Shown: positions 35,701 to 50,500 of the stretch, piece by piece
How positions within the stretch are numbered: position 1 is the stretch's first letter
How the letters are laid out: each line of letters begins with the position of its first letter
Assembly: GCA_029959085.1 (NCBI GenBank)
Contig: JARWIR010000008.1
Span: 6,076,001 to 6,140,000, forward strand
Length of the DNA stretch: 64,000 bases
Direction of reading: 5' to 3'
DNA from: Nemophila menziesii
Taxonomy: Eukaryota > Streptophyta > Magnoliopsida > Boraginales > Hydrophyllaceae
Made by a program: the position numbers and the translations under genes
The notes under the pieces: model-generated
Told to the model about the DNA's origin: nothing
The model's input: the letters and a program-made list of their open reading frames with translations, nothing else
The model's database searches: none

Positions 35701-37176
35701 AACCAGGTAATAGTATCAAAAGTTTTCTTAGTAACCAGTATACTTTTACAACGAGTATCGTAAGAATAACAATGTTATTCAATTTCATGACAAAAATCTG
35801 GTCATCTTTCAATTACAAAATTCTTGATAGTTCTTGGGGATTGTATTTATTATGATTATCCTTTATGAATTCTACCAACACTGTATATATATTGACAATA
35901 AAAAAAATTAAACCACAAGCCAAAGAAAAACTACCGATGAATGCTAAACTAACATATCGCCTATAAACAAACAAAATGGTAATAGATAAAAAATATTAAA
36001 ACTAATAAAAACAATATGGTAGCGTTAAAAATTCAATTTGGTTAAAAATTACCCGCCAAACTAAAATAAGGTACTTAACCTAATATTATAGCTTTATGAG
36101 ATAAAAATATACTTAATACACTAGGAAAACGTAATTAAAGATTAAGATGTAATCCGAATATATGACATACGAAAAGAAAAGAAGCATAAACTATTAGAAC
36201 ATGGAATTGAGTAAAAAAAGATAAACTCCTGACTATATACTACAATTTAGGCAATAATAGGTATGATCAATAAAATATTGTTTGAGTAACAATTGAACTA
36301 TTAATTTACAAAACATTGGTTTATTCTAACACTACGTTAGTGATTATATTCATAAATCAATTATGTACAAAATTAATAACAAAGCCAGAGAGATATAATA
36401 CATGAAAAAAGGATTTGAAGGATTTGATCGCTGAAGAATTTTTGAATTTTGTAGTAATCGTGTAGCTGTTGAAATTAAATTTATAATTTAGATATAAAAA
36501 AAATCAAGTATAATTTAATGGAGAAAATTATATGATCAAAACTATAGTTTATTCATTACTGTAACACATGTGACAACGAAAAATATGAAGTTCAACAACA
36601 ATTATTTAATTGAAGTTAGTTTTAACGATGATATAATAACTAGTGGAAGAGATATCAAGTTGATTTAAAGATTTTTTAGATCAATATTCTGGAAAAAAAA
36701 ATATAAGAGAGTTATGAGTAACTTAACATCTGAATATGAGCAAATTCGTTTCTAAACTACATATTCAAGATGACTATTTCTAGGCCAAAGATATTCTAAT
36801 GATCATTTTGAATATCTTTGACTACACCATAAAAAATAATTGTTTTGGCCTAAAATTGGTTTTTTGAAACATTTATATTTAATAGACACACGCAAGTCAT
36901 ATAATTAAATTGTTTATTTTTGATAGGGTTAGTCAGATGGTATAAAATGCTCATTTTGAATATATTTGCATAATCCTATACCAACTATATTAATACACAT
37001 CACATATGTTTTAAACTTATAAAAGTAACTAACTAATTAATCTAATGACATGTGTTTTTTTACAATAATTAATGGTTGAAACTTGAATATTGGACCATCC
37101 AATATTGGATGATAGTCTTACCCCATCCCATGTTTATGTCATGCAAAAACTAATTAGAGGAACCACTACTTAATTT
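32742..37176 (+). repeat. Tandem unit U7 (type B, no LINE)
   Basis: 4,435 bp, the partner of U3 at an offset of about 20,045 bp, which holds across the first kilobase without indels. It shares both B deletions and the 28-bp tandem duplication (33590-33645). The empty LINE target is at about 36856-36865. It differs from U3 by small indels, including the number of AAATTTTT-type steps near 35050. Confidence 0.9.
33699..34096 (-). pseudogene. YTH/ECT-like fragment, U7
   Basis: Sister of the U3 copy (YSGHG, ISSIMM), but without the 1-bp loss that opens the longer frame in U3. Confidence 0.48.
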
Positions 37177-38528
37177 AATGACATGTGTTTTATAAATATG
37201 ATTTATGGTTATAAATTTAAAATTCGACCAGCCAATACAGGAGGTAAGTCTTACCGGGTCTTTAAATCCCTAAAAATGATCAATAAAATTAACTTTACTT
37301 TTGATGGACTACCTATTCCAAATGATAACCTAGCCCACCAACTAGTATTTCCTTAAGAACAAAACACAAACTCATTTATTTAAGACAGAAAAATACAATA
37401 TTTTAGTATAATTACTATAGAAAATTTAAAGGTACGATTGACCAAAGAAATGAATACATTTAAAATAAAAAATTTATTTTTATAAATATTCCAGATCTAC
37501 CTTCCTCAAACGAACTTTGAATCCTTCTAGCTCCACGGTGAATTGAAGGTGCTGAATTCTTCTCTATCCTCCCTGACATCACTTCCATTGCCTGTATACA
37601 TTATAGGTATCGTTAAACACTTTATTCAGTTTTAAATATTATATGTATATCCATTATATTTCTTTTAGGAATATCCGATTAGGTTAATGTAATTTGACTA
37701 ATTACCAATTAATTTTTAAGTATTTGAGTATATGTTAATTCAATTTTTGAAATTATTATAAATCTATGCAAGTTTATTTTTTTTCTTAATAATTAAAAAA
37801 TAAATCTAATAAAATACTAAGAGAATAATAACTTGATAATTCTCAGATGCGATTTAATTTTGAAATTTAAATATTATTTATTGATAATGTTTAAATATAC
37901 TTTTTTGTTTTCTCACAGATTTATTTTAACATTGAGATTCCTATCAATAATAAATATAATTATCAACAAAACAAGGAATGAGATCGTTGATCATGATATT
38001 TCACACAACTATAAACACTTCATAATTGTTTCGTGGTAAGATCTAATTACTAAATTAAATTCGATAGGTTATGTTAGTGTTTTGTTTGAAGGGAATATGT
38101 ATTACTTGATTAAAAGTTTGTCTACTTTATTTAATTTTACTCTAATTTGGAGTAGGAATTGAAAGTTTGATGGCATCCTTCTATTTTTTTGATAAATGAA
38201 ACTCTCTGGGATCCTGTTCATAACGACACAATATGCATTCTAGTGCTTGTTCAATTAAACTTTCATACTCAACCCCTTCCAAGATTATTTGCAGTGGCTG
38301 GCACATGATTTTATCTCTTTTTTCTTTGTTGCATATGATGAGGACATTGACTACTAAATCTTGGTAGTTTCTCTAGTGGACAATTTCAACAACATAAAAT
38401 TGATGAACTACTTTTTGTTGTTTTTATATCTAATAAAATAGATGATATATTAAAATGTCTACATGTTTTATTTTTATTTTAAAATATTTCTGGTTTATGA
38501 AATTATATCTGATCAAATCAACAGGTAT

Positions 38529-38926
38529 TTACATATGTGGGCCTGAAGAAGCATAAAGTAGCTGAAAAAGGAGGTGTTTGTTTCTAACAAGAAGCAGAAA
38601 AAATCCATCCATCATAATAGGGGAAATTGGGCTCGGAATCGGAGAGTATTGACCATATCCCATTGATCCATCATATCCATGACCCGGATAAAACATTGAT
38701 GAAGTATCGTTATACATTGGCTGTGAATAAAATCAAACACCATAGGAGCGTGATACTAACCACCATAGTAAATCCCTGGGTCCTTTGGAGTATAAGCATT
38801 GTATGGGTAAGTGGCGGTAAGAAGAGATCCACTTGAATCTGAATCAACAACGAGATCTTTGACATTTGTAGGGGCACTTGAGATGGTTACAACAGAAGGT
38901 GGATTCAGAAGCACAGCCCTTTCATC
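38529..38926 (-). pseudogene. YTH/ECT-like fragment, U8
   Basis: Same fragment with the consensus YPGHG and SPIPSPISP motifs. The stop after IYYGG is retained. Confidence 0.48.
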
Positions 38927-41900
38927 CTTAGGAATAGCTGCGTGAAAATAGATTGTAAATATTAGAGTTTTAAAGCAGATCTGAACACTAAACTGAGAAA
39001 AAGATAAATAATTGTTCTTAATTTACCCGATCTATCCCATTTTGTAACTCGACAACTCTCTCGCCTGCAAATCGTTATAAATAAACATGTTAGTTCGAGT
39101 TGAGGTGCAAGATTTGATTTTCATAGAAAATAAACAGGGAAGATCGAAAACCTAAACTCAAAATCTAACGATCTACATATAAGAAAAATTAACAAACAAA
39201 AAAATACAAGAAATACCCAAACATTACGATTTGTCACCCAGAATCGCGTCAACACACATATCTTAATTTAAAATACCTACTCGGTATGGTTGTTGTTCTA
39301 GTGCTTGCACGAACCATGTATCATATACTATTTGGTGTTGAGCATTCCCTCCTGGTGGACGTTGAATTGTTGGATTCTCAGCTTCTTGATTATGTGGGAT
39401 TACAAGTTCCCATCTTCATCAACTTCCACCTGTTATTACGTAAATAGGGCATCTCCACTTTCTACCCAAAATTATGTCTCATAAATGCATTTATTATAAA
39501 AAAAGAGAGACATCAATATATATTCTCCTCAGTCTTTTACCCCAATACTAAATTTATGGTTAGACTTCCATTAGGAAGCACACCTCATCGTGGTCATATG
39601 CCCCTTGACTGATTTTAGCTCATTAAGTTCTTCAAGAGGCAAATCCGGCTTGGGAAACTATCCATAAAAGAACCAAAGTTTCACCGTTTGAGTGTTTGCA
39701 TTGGGTAAGAGTTTCACGCACTATCACTTCTTGTATACGATACAGGAGAACGTTGTTCTACCTTTACAATTCAGTGATGTTTATAATTACCTCAATGGTA
39801 GGTGGAATGGAAAATGAAAGTGCATAGAAAGTGATGAAGACTTATGATAGTAGTGATAGAAAAATCCTACAAAAAGATTAAATCGATATCAAATAAATCT
39901 AAGATAATCAAGGACTAGGTTACCTCTCATGGGAATTTATGTTCTCGAAAATTATGGGATTTACATGCTTATATTTGCAAATGATTTGTACATGATGAAA
40001 CCAATACGAGTATAGTAGATGTTGTATTACATGAACTCTTTATATGATACAAACACCTTAAAATTGAATGACAACTGAATCTCTGTTTTTAGATTTGTTA
40101 GTCAAAAGAAACTTTGTTTGTTAATATTTCGTATAATGAATAATTTTTATTGAAAACTCCTTATGTTGGTTTGACTTCGTTTATTGAATTGTATTTGTGG
40201 AATATTTTGTTTGTGTTCAGTTATTTGTGAATAAAATGACCAAATTGTATGAATTTAATGATAAATTTTGAATTTTTAAATTTTAAATTTTGGTGCGAAA
40301 AATCCTACCGAAAGTAGTATGTTATACGATAAGCCATGGGATTGAAGTTCAAATGCATTAACATATGTTTTATTTGGAGCATTATTAATTCACTTAAAAA
40401 CTAGAAAAATAAATGAAATCTTATGAAAAATACAATATTAAAACAATATAAAGCTTTAAATGACATTAACGGTTATTGTGTGATAAAGTCCACTAAATGT
40501 AGTTATTTTGCAAAAATGCTTGAGAATGAAATTATGTACATTTAATTGTTACATGATCTAAATGTCATAATACACATACCAAAACAAGTACACCGTGCAA
40601 TTTTGATATAAAGTCTCTCATCAATATTATCGGTTTACTCATATATTACCAAGCACACCGTGCAGTTTTCTTCTTGTTGTAGTATACACACACCCTGGAA
40701 GTGTTATTATGACTAAAGTCTAAATAAATACAAGATGCACATGCATTCTTTGGGAAAGCGCATATGATTTTTTCACACTAGTTGATTACAAACTAGTTCA
40801 TAAAATAAATCTGTAGTACTTGAATATCCCATGTGGGGAGAAGATGTACAAACTTAAAAACTAAGGCTAATAACATGTAATTTGCAAATAGGATTCACTG
40901 GGGTGCTCAACTAACCAGGTAATAGTATCAAAAGTTTTCTTAGTAACCAGTATACTTTTACAACGAGTATCGTAAGAATAACAATGTTATACAATTTCAT
41001 GACAAAAATCTGGTCATCTTTCAATTACAAAATTCTTGATAGTTCTTGGGGATTGTATTTATTATGATTATCCTTTATGAATTCTACCAACACTGTATAT
41101 ATATTGACAATAAAAAAAATTAAACCACAAGCCAAAGAAAAACTACCGATGAATGCTAAACTAACATATCGCCTATAAACAAACAAAATGGTAATAGATA
41201 AAAAATATTAAAACTAATAAAAACAATATGGTAGCGTTAAAAATTCAATTTGGTTAAAAATTACCCGCCAAACTAAAATAAGGTACTTAACCTAATATTA
41301 TAGCTTTATGAGATAAAAATATACTTAATACACTAGGAAAACGTAATTAAAGATTAAGATGTAATCCGAATATATGACATACGAAACGAAAAGAAGCATA
41401 AACTATTAGAACATGGAATTGAGTAAAAAAAGATAAACTCCTGACTATATACTACAATTTAGGCAATAATAGGTATGATCAATAAAATATTGTTTGAGTA
41501 ACAATTGAACTATTAATTTACAAAACATTGGTTTATTCTAACACTACGTTAGTGATTATATTCATAAATCAATTATGTACAAAATTAATAACAAAGCCAG
41601 AGAGATATAATACATGAAAAAAGGATTTGAAGGATTTGATCGCTGAAGAATTTTTGAATTTTGTAGTAATCGTGTAGCTGTTGAAATTAAATTTATAATT
41701 TAGATATAAAAAAAATCAAGTATAATTTAATGGAGAAAATTATATGATCAAAACTATAGTTTATTCATTACTGTAACACATGTGACAACGAAAAATATGA
41801 AGTTCAACAACAATTATTTAATTGAAGTTAGTTTTAACGATGATATAATAACTAGTGGAAGAGATATCAAGTTGATTTAAAGATTTTTTAGATCAAAATT

Positions 41901-42011
41901 CTGGAAAAAAAAAATATAAGAGAGTTATGAGTAACTTAACATCTGAATATGAGCAAATTCGTTTCTAAGCTACATATTCAAGATGACTATTTCTAGGCCA
42001 AAGATATTCTA

Positions 42012-42184
42012 ATGATCATTTTGAATATCTTTGACTACACCATAAAAAATAATTGTTTTGGCCTAAAATTGGTTTTTTTGAAACATTTATATTTAATAGA
42101 CACACGCAAGTCATATAATTAAATTGTTTATTTTTTATAGGGTTAGTCAGATGGTATAAAATGCTCATTTTGAATATATTTGCA
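42012..42184 (+). repeat. Diverged direct repeat flanking the LINE site (U8 reference)
   Basis: atgatcattttgaatatctt (42012) and atgctcattttgaatatatt (42161) are related segments 149 bp apart, one on each side of the LINE insertion site. Like D1/D2, they suggest that this end of the unit arose from older short duplications. Confidence 0.5.
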
Positions 42185-42385
42185 TAATCCTATACCAACT
42201 ATATTAATACACATCACATATGAACTTATAAAAGTAACTAACTAATTAATCTAATGACATGTGTTTTTTTACAATAATTAATGGTTGAAATTTGAATATT
42301 GGACCATCCAATATTGGATGATAGTCTTACCCCATCCCATGTTTATGTCATGCAAAAACTAATTAGAGGAACCACTACTTAATTT

Positions 42386-45300
42386 AATGACATGTGTTTT
42401 ATAAATATGATTGATGGTTATAAATTTAAAATTCGACCAGCCAATACAGGAGGTAAGTCTTACCGGGTCTTTAAATCTCTAAAAATGATCAATAAAATTA
42501 ACTTTACTTTTGATGGACTACCTATTCCAAATGATAACCTAGCCCACCAACTAGTATTTCCTTAAGAACAAAACACAAACTCATTTATTTAAGACAGAAA
42601 AATACAATATTTTAGTATAATTACTATAGAAAATTTAAAGGTACGATTGACCAAAGAAATGAATACATTTAAAATAAAAAATTTATTTTTATAAATATTC
42701 CAGATCTACCTTCCTCAAACGAACTTTGAATCCTTCTAGCTCCACGGTGAATTGAAGGTGCTGAATTCTTCTATATCATCCCTGACATCACTTCCATTGC
42801 CTGTATACATTATAGGTATCGTTAAACACTTTATTCAGTTTTAAATATTATATGTATATCCATTATATTTCTTTTAGGAATATCCGATTAGGTTAATGTA
42901 ATTTGACTAATTACCAATTAATTTTTAAGTATTTGAGTATATGTTAATTCAATTTTTGAAATTATTATAAATCTATGCAAGTTTATTTTTTTTCTTAATA
43001 ATTAAAAAATAAATCTAATAAAATACTAAGAAAATAATAACTTGATAATTCTCAGATGCGATTTAATTTTGAAATTTAAATATTATTTATTGATAATGTT
43101 TAAATATACTTTTGTGTTTTCTCACAGATTTATTTTAACATTGAGCTTCCTATCAATAATAAATATAATTATTAACAAAACAAGGAATGAGATCGTTGAT
43201 CATGATATTTCACACAACTATAAACACTTCATAATTGTTTCGTGGTAAGATCTAATTACTAAATTAAATTCGATAGGTTATGTTAGTGTTTTGTTTGAAG
43301 GGAATATGTATTACTTGATTAAAAGTTTGTCTACTTTCTTTAATTTTACTCTAATTTGGAGTAGGAATTGAAAGTTTGATGGCATCCTTCTATTTTTTTG
43401 CTAAATGAAACTCTCTGGGATCCTGTTCATAACGACACAATATGCACTCTAGTGCTTGTTCAATTAAACTTTCATACTCAACCCCTTCCAAGATTATTTG
43501 CAGTGGCTGGCACATGATTTTATCTCTTTTTTCTTTGTTGCATATGATGAGGACATTGACTACTAAATCTTGGTAGTTTCTCTAGTGGACAATTTCAACA
43601 ACATAAAATTGATGAACTACTTTTTGTTGTTTTTATATCTAATAAAATAGATGATATATTAAAATGTCTACATGTTTTATTTTTATTTTAAAATATTTCT
43701 GGTTTATGAAATTATATCTGGTCAAATCAACAGGTATTTACATATGTGGGCCTGAAGAAGCATAAAGTAGCTGAAAAAGGAGGTGTCTGTTTCTAACAAG
43801 AAGCAGAAAAAATCCATCCATCATAATAGGGGAAATTGGGCTCGGAATCGGAGAGTATTGACCATATCCCATTGATCCATCATATCCATGACCCGGATAA
43901 AACATTGATGAAGTATCGTTATACATTGGCTGTGAATAAAATCAAACACCATAGGAGCGTGATACTAACCACCATAGTAAATCCCTGGGTCCTTTGGAGT
44001 ATAAGCATTGTATGGGTAAGTGGCGGTAAGAAGAGATCCACTTGAATCTGAATCAACAACGAGATCTTTGACATTTGTAGGGGCACTTGAGATGGTTACA
44101 ACAGAAGGTGGATTCAGAAGCACAGCCCTTTCATCCTTAGGAATAGCAGTGTGAAAATAGATTGTAAATATTAGAGTTTTAAAGCAGATCTTAACACTAA
44201 ACTGAGAAAAAGATAAACAATTGTTCTTAATTTACCCGATCTATCCCATTTTGTAACTCGACAACTCTCTCGCCTGCAAATCGTTATAAATAAACATGTT
44301 AGTTCGAGTTGAGGTGCAAGATTTGATTTTCATAGAAAATAAACAGGGAAGATCGAAAACCTAAACTCAAAATCTAACGATCTACATATAAGAAAAATTA
44401 ACAAACAAAAAAATACAAGAAATACCCAAACCTTACGATTTGTCACCCAGAATCGCGTCAACACACATATCTTAATTTAAAATACCTACTCGGTATGGTT
44501 GTTGTTCTAGTGCTTGCACGAACCATGGATCATATACTATTTGGTGTTGAGCATTCCCTCCTGGTGGACGTTGAATTGTTGGATTCTCAGCTTCTTGATT
44601 ATGTGGGATTACAAGTTCCCATCTTCATCAACTTCCACCTGTTATTACGTAAATAGGGCATCTCCACTTTCTACCCAAAATTATGTCTCATAAATGCATT
44701 TATTATAAAAAAAGAGAGACATCAATATATATTCTCCTCAGTCTTTTACCCCAATACTAAATTTATGGTTAGACTTCCATTAGGAAGCACACCTCATCGT
44801 GGTCATATGCCCCTTGACTGATTTTAGCTCATTAAGTTCTTCAAGAGGCAAATCCGGCTTGGGAAACTATCCATAAAAGAACCAAAGTTTCACCGTTTGA
44901 GTGTTTGCATTGGGTAAGACTTTCACGCACTATCACTTCTTGTATACGATACAGGAGAACGTTGTTCTACCTTTACAATTCAGTGATGTTTATAATAACC
45001 TCAATGGTAGGTGGAATGGAAAATGAAAGTGCATAGAAAGTGATGAAGACTTATGATAGTAGTGATAGAAAAATCCTACAAAAAGATTAAATCGATATCA
45101 AATAAATCTAAGATAATCAAGGACTAGGTTACCTCTCATGGGAATTTATGTTCTCGAAAATTATGGGATTTACATGCTTATATTTGCAAATGATTTGTAC
45201 ATGATGATACCAATACGAGTATAGTAGATGTTGTATTACATGAACTCTTTATTTGATACAAACACCTTAAAATTGAATGACAACTGAATGTCTGTTTTTA

Positions 45301-47593
45301 GATTTGTTAGTCAAAACAAACTTTGTTAGTTAATATTTCGTATAATGAATAATTTTTATTGAAAACTCCTTATGTTGGTTTGACTTCGTTTATTGAATTG
45401 TATTTGTGGAATATTTTGTTTGTGTTCAGTTATTTGTGAATAAAATGACCAAATTGTATGAATTTAATGATAAATTTTGAATTTTTAAATTTTAAATTTT
45501 GGTGGGAAAAATCCTACCGAAAGTAGTATGTTATACGATAAGCCATGGGATTGAAGTTCAAATGCATTAACATATGTTTTATTTGGAGCATTATTAATTC
45601 ACTTAAAAACTAGAAAAATAAATGAAATCTTATGAAAAATACAATATTAAAACAATATAAAGCTTTAAATGACATTAACGGTTATTGTGTGATAAAGTCC
45701 ACTAAATGTAGTTATTTTGCAAAAATGCTTGAGAATGAAATTATGTACATTTAATTGTTACATGATATAAATGTCATAATACACATACCAAAACAAGTAC
45801 ACCGTGCAATTTTGATATAAAGTCTCTCATCAATAACATCGGTTTACTCATATATTACCAAGCACACCGTGCAGTTTTCTTCTTGTTGTAGTATACACAC
45901 ACCCTGGAAGTGTTATTATGACTAAAGTCTAAATAAATACAAGATGCACATGCATTCTTTGCGAAAGCGCATATGATTTTTTCACACTAGTTGATTACAA
46001 ACTAGTTCATAAAATAAATCTGTAGTACTTGAATATCCCATGTGGGGAGAAGATGTACAAACTTAAAAACTAAGGCTAATAACATGTAATTTGCAAATAG
46101 GATTCACTGGGGTGCTCAACTAACCAGGTAATAGTATCAAAAGTTTTCTTAGTAACCAGTATACTTTTACAACGAGTATCGTAAGAATAACAATGTTATA
46201 CAATTTCATGACAAAAATCTGGTCATCTTTCAATTACAAAATTCTTGATAGTTCTTGGGGATTGTATTTATTATGATCATCCTTTATGAATTCTACCAAC
46301 ACTGTATATATATTGACAATAAAAAAAATTAAACCACAAGCCAAAGAAAAACTACCGATGAATGCTAAACTAACATATCGCCTATAAACAAACAAAATGG
46401 TAATAGATAAAAAATATTAAAACTAATAAAAACAATATGGTAGCGTTAAAAATTCAATTTGGTTAAAAATTACCCGCCAAACTAAAATAAGGTACTTAAC
46501 CTAATATTATAGCTTTATGAGATAAAAATATACTTAATACACTAGGAAAACGTAATTAAAGATTAAGATGTAATCCGAATATATGACATACGAAAAGAAA
46601 AGAAGCATAAACTATTAGAACATGGAATTGAGTAAAAAAAGATAAACTCCTGACTATATACTACAATTTAGGCAATAATAGGTATGATCAATAAAATATT
46701 GTTTGAGTAACAATTGAACTATTAATTTACAAAACATTGGTTTATTCTAACACTACATTAGTGATTATATTCATAAATCAATTATGTACAAAATTAATAA
46801 CAAAGCCAGAGAGATATAATACATGAAAAAAGGATTTGAACGATTTGATCGCTGAAGAATTTTTGAATTTTGCAGTAATCGTGTAGCTGTTGAAATTAAA
46901 TTTAAAATTTAGATATAAAAAAAATCAAGTATAATTTAATGGAGAAAATTCTATGATCAAAACTATAGTTTATTCATTACTGTAACACATGTGACAACGA
47001 AAAATATGAAGTTCAACAACAATTATTTAATTGAAGTTAGTTTTAACGATGATATAATAACTAGTGGAAGAGATATCAAGTTGATTTAAAGATTTTTTGG
47101 ATCAATATTCTGGGAAAAAAAATATAAGAGAGTTATGAGTAACTTAACATCTGAATATGAGCAAATTCGTTTCTAAGCTACATATTCAAGATGACTATTT
47201 CTAGGCCAAAGATATTCTAATGATCATTTTGAATATCTTTGACTACACCATAAAAAATAATTGTTTTGGCCTAAAATTGGTTTTTTTGAAACATTTATAT
47301 TTAATAGACACACGCAAGTCATATAATTAAATTGTTTATTTTTTATAGGGTTAGTCAGATGGTATAAAATGCTCATTTTGAATATATTTGCATAATCCTA
47401 TACCAACTATATTAATACACATCACATATGAACTTATAAAAGTAACTAACTAATTAATCTAATGACATGTGTTTTTTTACAATAATTAATGGTTGAAATT
47501 TGAATATTGGACCATCCAATATTGGATGATAGTCTTACCCCATCCCATGTTTATGTCATGCAAAAACTAATTAGAGGAACCACTACTTAATTT
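42386..47593 (+). repeat. Tandem unit U9 (type C)
   Basis: 5,208 bp, almost identical to U10 at an offset of 5,208 bp. The few differences I found are single bases, for example at 43401, 43723 and about 44150. No LINE is present, and the empty target is at about 47277-47288. Confidence 0.92.
43738..44135 (-). pseudogene. YTH/ECT-like fragment, U9
   Basis: Consensus form. It is shared base for base with U10 over the stretch I compared, apart from a change just upstream near 44150. Confidence 0.48.
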
Positions 47594-50500
47594 AATGACA
47601 TGTGTTTTATAAATATGATTGATGGTTATAAATTTAAAATTCGACCAGCCAATACAGGAGGTAAGTCTTACCGGGTCTTTAAATCTCTAAAAATGATCAA
47701 TAAAATTAACTTTACTTTTGATGGACTACCTATTCCAAATGATAACCTAGCCCACCAACTAGTATTTCCTTAAGAACAAAACACAAACTCATTTATTTAA
47801 GACAGAAAAATACAATATTTTAGTATAATTACTATAGAAAATTTAAAGGTACGATTGACCAAAGAAATGAATACATTTAAAATAAAAAATTTATTTTTAT
47901 AAATATTCCAGATCTACCTTCCTCAAACGAACTTTGAATCCTTCTAGCTCCACGGTGAATTGAAGGTGCTGAATTCTTCTATATCATCCCTGACATCACT
48001 TCCATTGCCTGTATACATTATAGGTATCGTTAAACACTTTATTCAGTTTTAAATATTATATGTATATCCATTATATTTCTTTTAGGAATATCCGATTAGG
48101 TTAATGTAATTTGACTAATTACCAATTAATTTTTAAGTATTTGAGTATATGTTAATTCAATTTTTGAAATTATTATAAATCTATGCAAGTTTATTTTTTT
48201 TCTTAATAATTAAAAAATAAATCTAATAAAATACTAAGAAAATAATAACTTGATAATTCTCAGATGCGATTTAATTTTGAAATTTAAATATTATTTATTG
48301 ATAATGTTTAAATATACTTTTGTGTTTTCTCACAGATTTATTTTAACATTGAGCTTCCTATCAATAATAAATATAATTATTAACAAAACAAGGAATGAGA
48401 TCGTTGATCATGATATTTCACACAACTATAAACACTTCATAATTGTTTCGTGGTAAGATCTAATTACTAAATTAAATTCGATAGGTTATGTTAGTGTTTT
48501 GTTTGAAGGGAATATGTATTACTTGATTAAAAGTTTGTCTACTTTCTTTAATTTTACTCTAATTTGGAGTAGGAATTGAAAGTTTGATGGCATCCTTCTA
48601 TTTTTTTGATAAATGAAACTCTCTGGGATCCTGTTCATAACGACACAATATGCACTCTAGTGCTTGTTCAATTAAACTTTCATACTCAACCCCTTCCAAG
48701 ATTATTTGCAGTGGCTGGCACATGATTTTATCTCTTTTTTCTTTGTTGCATATGATGAGGACATTGACTACTAAATCTTGGTAGTTTCTCTAGTGGACAA
48801 TTTCAACAACATAAAATTGATGAACTACTTTTTGTTGTTTTTATATCTAATAAAATAGATGATATATTAAAATGTCTACATGTTTTATTTTTATTTTAAA
48901 ATATTTCTGGTTTATGAAATTATATCTGATCAAATCAACAGGTATTTACATATGTGGGCCTGAAGAAGCATAAAGTAGCTGAAAAAGGAGGTGTCTGTTT
49001 CTAACAAGAAGCAGAAAAAATCCATCCATCATAATAGGGGAAATTGGGCTCGGAATCGGAGAGTATTGACCATATCCCATTGATCCATCATATCCATGAC
49101 CCGGATAAAACATTGATGAAGTATCGTTATACATTGGCTGTGAATAAAATCAAACACCATAGGAGCGTGATACTAACCACCATAGTAAATCCCTGGGTCC
49201 TTTGGAGTATAAGCATTGTATGGGTAAGTGGCGGTAAGAAGAGATCCACTTGAATCTGAATCAACAACGAGATCTTTGACATTTGTAGGGGCACTTGAGA
49301 TGGTTACAACAGAAGGTGGATTCAGAAGCACAGCCCTTTCATCCTTAGGAATAGCAGCGTGAAAATAGATTGTAAATATTAGAGTTTTAAAGCAGATCTT
49401 AACACTAAACTGAGAAAAAGATAAACAATTGTTCTTAATTTACCCGATCTATCCCATTTTGTAACTCGACAACTCTCTCGCCTGCAAATCGTTATAAATA
49501 AACATGTTAGTTCGAGTTGAGGTGCAAGATTTGATTTTCATAGAAAATAAACAGGGAAGATCGAAAACCTAAACTCAAAATCTAACGATCTACATATAAG
49601 AAAAATTAACAAACAAAAAAATACAAGAAATACCCAAACCTTACGATTTGTCACCCAGAATCGCGTCAACACACATATCTTAATTTAAAATACCTACTCG
49701 GTATGGTTGTTGTTCTAGTGCTTGCACGAACCATGGATCATATACTATTTGGTGTTGAGCATTCCCTCCTGGTGGACGTTGAATTGTTGGATTCTCAGCT
49801 TCTTGATTATGTGGGATTACAAGTTCCCATCTTCATCAACTTCCACCTGTTATTACGTAAATAGGGCATCTCCACTTTCTACCCAAAATTATGTCTCATA
49901 AATGCATTTATTATAAAAAAAGAGAGACATCAATATATATTCTCCTCAGTCTTTTACCCCAATACTAAATTTATGGTTAGACTTCCATTAGGAAGCACAC
50001 CTCATCGTGGTCATATGCCCCTTGACTGATTTTAGCTCATTAAGTTCTTCAAGAGGCAAATCCGGCTTGGGAAACTATCCATAAAAGAACCAAAGTTTCA
50101 CCGTTTGAGTGTTTGCATTGGGTAAGACTTTCACGCACTATCACTTCTTGTATACGATACAGGAGAACGTTGTTCTACCTTTACAATTCAGTGATGTTTA
50201 TAATAACCTCAATGGTAGGTGGAATGGAAAATGAAAGTGCATAGAAAGTGATGAAGACTTATGATAGTAGTGATAGAAAAATCCTACAAAAAGATTAAAT
50301 CGATATCAAATAAATCTAAGATAATCAAGGACTAGGTTACCTCTCATGGGAATTTATGTTCTCGAAAATTATGGGATTTACATGCTTATATTTGCAAATG
50401 ATTTGTACATGATGATACCAATACGAGTATAGTAGATGTTGTATTACATGAACTCTTTATTTGATACAAACACCTTAAAATTGAATGACAACTGAATGTC

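Larger units (their letters stand above)
37177..42385 (+). repeat. Tandem unit U8 (type C, complete, no LINE)
   Basis: 5,209 bp. The 5' half resembles A units. From about 39.0 kb onward it carries B/C variants, including the missing 45-bp block near 40016 and the empty LINE target at about 42069-42079. It keeps both blocks that type B has lost. It differs from U9/U10 at scattered sites, so it is the older member of this trio. Confidence 0.9.
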
